DNA of 38,336 nt. Origin: Myxococcales bacterium UBA1203. Its GTDB lineage: Bacteria; Myxococcota; Myxococcia; Myxococcales; UBA5297. The DNA is taken from the NCBI GenBank assembly GCA_002309695.1, contig DBXV01000005.1, positions 104,596-142,931 of the forward strand. Reading direction: 5' to 3'. Positions 35,210 to 38,336 of this stretch are shown piece after piece. The notes beneath the pieces were generated by a model that was not told the DNA's origin, did no database searches, and saw only the letters and a list, made by a program, of their open reading frames with translations. Positions within the stretch are counted from its first letter, which is position 1. Each line of letters opens with the position of its first letter. Made by a program: the position numbers and the translations under genes.

Positions 35210-36097
35210 ATGGCGATTCAGATTCACACGGACATGGGGCGCGGCTGTTCCCTCGGGCTGGACGGCAGCAGGACGCTCATCATGGGCATTCTCAACGTCA
35301 CGCCCGATTCGTTTTCGGACGGCGGGCGCCATGAGACCCTGGACGCGGCAGTCAGCTGGGCGGAACAGCTGATTGCCGACGGCGCGGACATCATCGACGT
35401 GGGGGGCGAATCCACCCGTCCCGGCGCGGCGGCGGTTGATGAGGCCGAGGAGCTGCGGCGGATTCTTCCCGTGGTTGAGGCGCTCGCCCGGCGCCATCCC
35501 TCGGTGCCCATTTCGGTGGACACCTGGAAGAGCGGCGTCGCCCGGCAGGCCCTTTCGGCGGGCGCGTCCATCATCAACGACATCTCCGGGCTGAAATTCG
35601 ACGAGGACATGGGGAAACTTGCGGCCGGAAGCGGCGCGCATCTCATCGCCATGCACCTGACGGGCGCCTCTCCTGAGCGGATGCACGAACTCATGGGCGG
35701 CGGCGACCCCGTTGAGCGCGTGGCAGAGGGACTTTCGGAGGCGGTTCAGCGGGCTTTGACCTCGGGAATTTCACGCGAACGCCTCATCCTCGACCCCGGC
35801 ATCGGCTTCGGAAAAACCGCGGCACAGAACGTCGAGATTCTCCGGCGCCTGCCTGAACTCCGTCAGAAGATGGGGCTTCCCATTCTGGTGGGTGCCTCGC
35901 GGAAGCGCTTTCTCGGCGAGCTCACGGGGCGTCCGGCGGATGAGCGGCAGGCGGGCGACGCGGCTGTGACCGCGCTGTGTGCCGAGCGCGGAGCGGACAT
36001 TGTGCGGGTCCACGACGTGCGGACGGCGGCGGATGCCATTCGGGTGGGCAGGGCGTTTCGGGAAGGGATGGCGGACGCGGGGATTTCTCCCGTCTGA
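35210..36097 (+). CDS. folP: Dihydropteroate synthase
   Basis: FolP condenses p-aminobenzoate with 6-hydroxymethyl-dihydropterin pyrophosphate in folate synthesis and is the sulfonamide target. It is 295 residues; the ATG at 35210 (MAIQIHTDM) has GGAG 9 nt upstream. The family motifs are intact: MGILNVTPDSFSDGG, IIDVGGESTRPGA, SVDTWK, INDISGL, DPGIGFGKT, GASRKRFLG and the final VRVHDV. The loop normally reading H-M-x-G-x-P-x-x-M is HLTGASPERM here, one residue longer. The frame is open back to 35054, but that part runs into the divergent pullulanase start region and does not resemble FolP. It is a single gene ended by a strong shared terminator. The 136 bp to pulA show no clear promoter. Confidence 0.95.
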   Translation: MAIQIHTDMGRGCSLGLDGSRTLIMGILNVTPDSFSDGGRHETLDAAVSWAEQLIADGADIIDVGGESTRPGAAAVDEAEELRRILPVVEALARRHPSVPISVDTWKSGVARQALSAGASIINDISGLKFDEDMGKLAAGSGAHLIAMHLTGASPERMHELMGGGDPVERVAEGLSEAVQRALTSGISRERLILDPGIGFGKTAAQNVEILRRLPELRQKMGLPILVGASRKRFLGELTGRPADERQAGDAAVTALCAERGADIVRVHDVRTAADAIRVGRAFREGMADAGISPV

Positions 36098-36192
36098 GAC
36101 ATCGGGACTGCGAATCGTCCAGGGCCTTTCCGCTCACCCGCGGTGTGCTCGCGGATGTCCAGAGCCTTCCCGTGGAATGCGCGTCGAAAAGA

Positions 36193-36229
36193 AAAAGCCG
36201 GTCAGCCTTTTGGTGACTGACCGGCTTTT
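36193..36229. terminator. Bidirectional rho-independent terminator
   Basis: A perfect 13-bp stem (AAAAGCCGGTCAG at 36193-36205, CTGACCGGCTTTT at 36217-36229) with an 11-nt loop lies between the convergent folP and asnS stops. A-runs and T-runs flank it, so it works on both strands. Confidence 0.93.
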
Positions 36230-36264
36230 GAGATGCGGGAATTACATCCGGGAGGGCAGGGGCC

Positions 36265-37569
<1,305 letters not shown>

Positions 37570-37614
37570 GGCGTGTTCCTCGTCTGTAAATGTGTCGTTG
37601 GCTGAAAATGGAAA

Positions 37615-37643
37615 AGGCTGCGCCTTGGGAAGCGGCGCAGCCT
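37615..37643 (-). promoter_or_regulatory. Terminator-like stem-loop in the asnS leader
   Basis: A perfect 10-bp stem (AGGCTGCGCC at 37615-37624, GGCGCAGCCT at 37634-37643, 9-nt loop) is followed on the minus strand by TTTCCATTTTC. It lies 45 nt upstream of the asnS ATG. The upstream Crp-family gene already has its own terminator, so this is a candidate attenuator of asnS. Confidence 0.6.
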
Positions 37644-37660
37644 CGATGAAGAGCGCGGGC

Positions 37661-37689
37661 CCTATGGTTCGGGGCAGGCGGGTTTTCAA
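37661..37689 (-). promoter_or_regulatory. Putative asnS promoter
   Basis: On the minus strand TTGAAA (37689-37684), a 17-nt spacer and CATAGG (37666-37661) sit between the Crp-gene terminator and the asnS leader hairpin. The -35 matches 5 of 6 and the -10 matches 3 of 6, so support is weak. Confidence 0.3.
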
Positions 37690-37750
37690 GGAGGGATTCC
37701 TGAAGGAGAGCTTGGCGCGCGCCGGGGCATTTTCGGGGGAGATGAGGCAA

Positions 37751-37785
37751 TAAAAAAGCGCCCGGACAAGGGGAGTCGGGGCGCT
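37751..37785 (-). terminator. Rho-independent terminator of the Crp-family gene
   Basis: AGCGCCCG (37757-37764) pairs with CGGGGCGCT (37777-37785), with one bulge. The stem is followed on the minus strand by a run of T and TATT. It begins 34 nt after the stop of the regulator gene. Confidence 0.82.
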
Positions 37786-37818
37786 GGGAGAAGATGGAGC
37801 AGAGAGAACGGCGGTGCG

Positions 37819-38336
37819 TCAGCGGTTCGGCTCCAGATCCAGGGCTTCCGGAAGCGGCCGCAGGTTTGTTCCGGGCCGAGGAAGGTTCGATGCCTGGAGG
37901 CGTTCTCTGCCATCCGCCAGCTGTTCCAGCTTGTCCGAACGGGAGATGACGATGCTGCGGCCGATGCCCATGAGAAATCCTTGCTGCTTCATGACGTTGA
38001 TGAGCGTGGAGACGAAGGACCTGGACGCGCCGATGAGGTCCGCCAGGTCCTGCTGGCTGATGCCGCAGATGCGGACGCCCTGACTGGCCGGACTGCGGAC
38101 GCCGAATTGTTCGGACAGTTCGAGGAGCGTGGCGGCCAGGCGCGCGGGAACATCCAGCGCAGTGACGTGAACCCGGCGCTGCTTCTGATGAAAACTCTGC
38201 TGGTCCAGCATGCGGCAGAAAAAGGCGGCGGCGCCCGGAAGCCGCGAGAGCAGCTGTTCCAGATGCGAGACGCCAATCACCCAGAGTTCTGTTCCGTCGG
38301 CGGCCACAGCCTTTTCGTGGATGGCCTGGAGCCGCC
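37819..38336 (-). CDS. Crp/Fnr-family transcriptional regulator (5' partial)
   Basis: The frame runs off the right edge, so most of the N-terminal cyclic-nucleotide-binding-like domain is missing. The visible part begins RLQAIHEKAVAADGTELWVI, the usual end of that beta-roll. The long dimer helix follows (LEQLLSRLPGAAAFFCRML), then a Crp-type winged helix-turn-helix (RLAATLLELSEQF, then GISQQDLADLIGASRSFVSTLINVMKQQGF). The recognition helix reads SRSFVSTLINVM, where many Crp proteins have S-R-E-T-V-S-R. Ligand and targets cannot be judged without the N terminus. A 30-residue Pro/Leu/Arg tail follows the DNA-binding domain. A clear terminator follows, so the gene is separate from asnS. Confidence 0.88.
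   Translation of the reverse strand, partial: RLQAIHEKAVAADGTELWVIGVSHLEQLLSRLPGAAAFFCRMLDQQSFHQKQRRVHVTALDVPARLAATLLELSEQFGVRSPASQGVRICGISQQDLADLIGASRSFVSTLINVMKQQGFLMGIGRSIVISRSDKLEQLADGRERLQASNLPRPGTNLRPLPEALDLEPNR

Noticed and set aside
37570..37750. T-box or leader-peptide attenuation of asnS
   Set aside because: No T-box antiterminator consensus is visible. The only short ATG frame (MPRRAPSSPSGIPP) contains no asparagine. The hairpin is kept only as an unexplained element.

Overview
The window is 38.3 kb of high-G+C bacterial chromosome from a diderm, most likely a member of the Myxococcota or another former deltaproteobacterial group. The clade signs are a protein with MJ0042 zinc ribbon, GYF domain, membrane segment and AgmX/PglI C-terminal domain; a 4135-residue TPR protein beside it; and a Pal-type OmpA lipoprotein with Dickkopf-like cysteine modules. 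DapB, a class A penicillin-binding protein and exported proteins ending in phenylalanine fit a Gram-negative envelope. I see no rRNA, tRNA, CRISPR array, transposase, integrase or phage gene.

Left part (1-11.9 kb): an EndoQ-type PHP nuclease fused to a UvrD helicase, cut by the window edge, converges on a PcrA/UvrD helicase. Then come an EcsC-family gene (+), a phosphomannomutase/phosphoglucomutase (-), the cysteine-rich Pal lipoprotein (-) and, divergent from it, a long bifunctional PBP1A (+).

Middle part (11.9-28.7 kb): four genes on the minus strand form the most distinctive block. In transcription order they are a small exported membrane protein, a small exported beta-barrel-like protein, the giant TPR protein (12.4 kb of DNA) and the zinc ribbon-GYF-TM-AgmX protein. 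The last two resemble GltI/AgmK and GltJ/AgmX of the Myxococcus gliding (Agl-Glt) machine. The block could encode a cytoplasm-to-outer-membrane complex of that kind. This is inferred from architecture and gene order, not from a search.

Right part (28.9-38.3 kb): dapB (+), a pair on the minus strand (type I pullulanase followed 5 nt later by an LtaS-like phosphoglycerol transferase), folP (+), asnS (-) and a truncated Crp/Fnr regulator (-). Several strong stem-loops followed by T-runs separate these units. Two of the stem-loops lie in 5' leaders (pal and asnS) rather than at gene ends, which makes them candidate regulatory elements.
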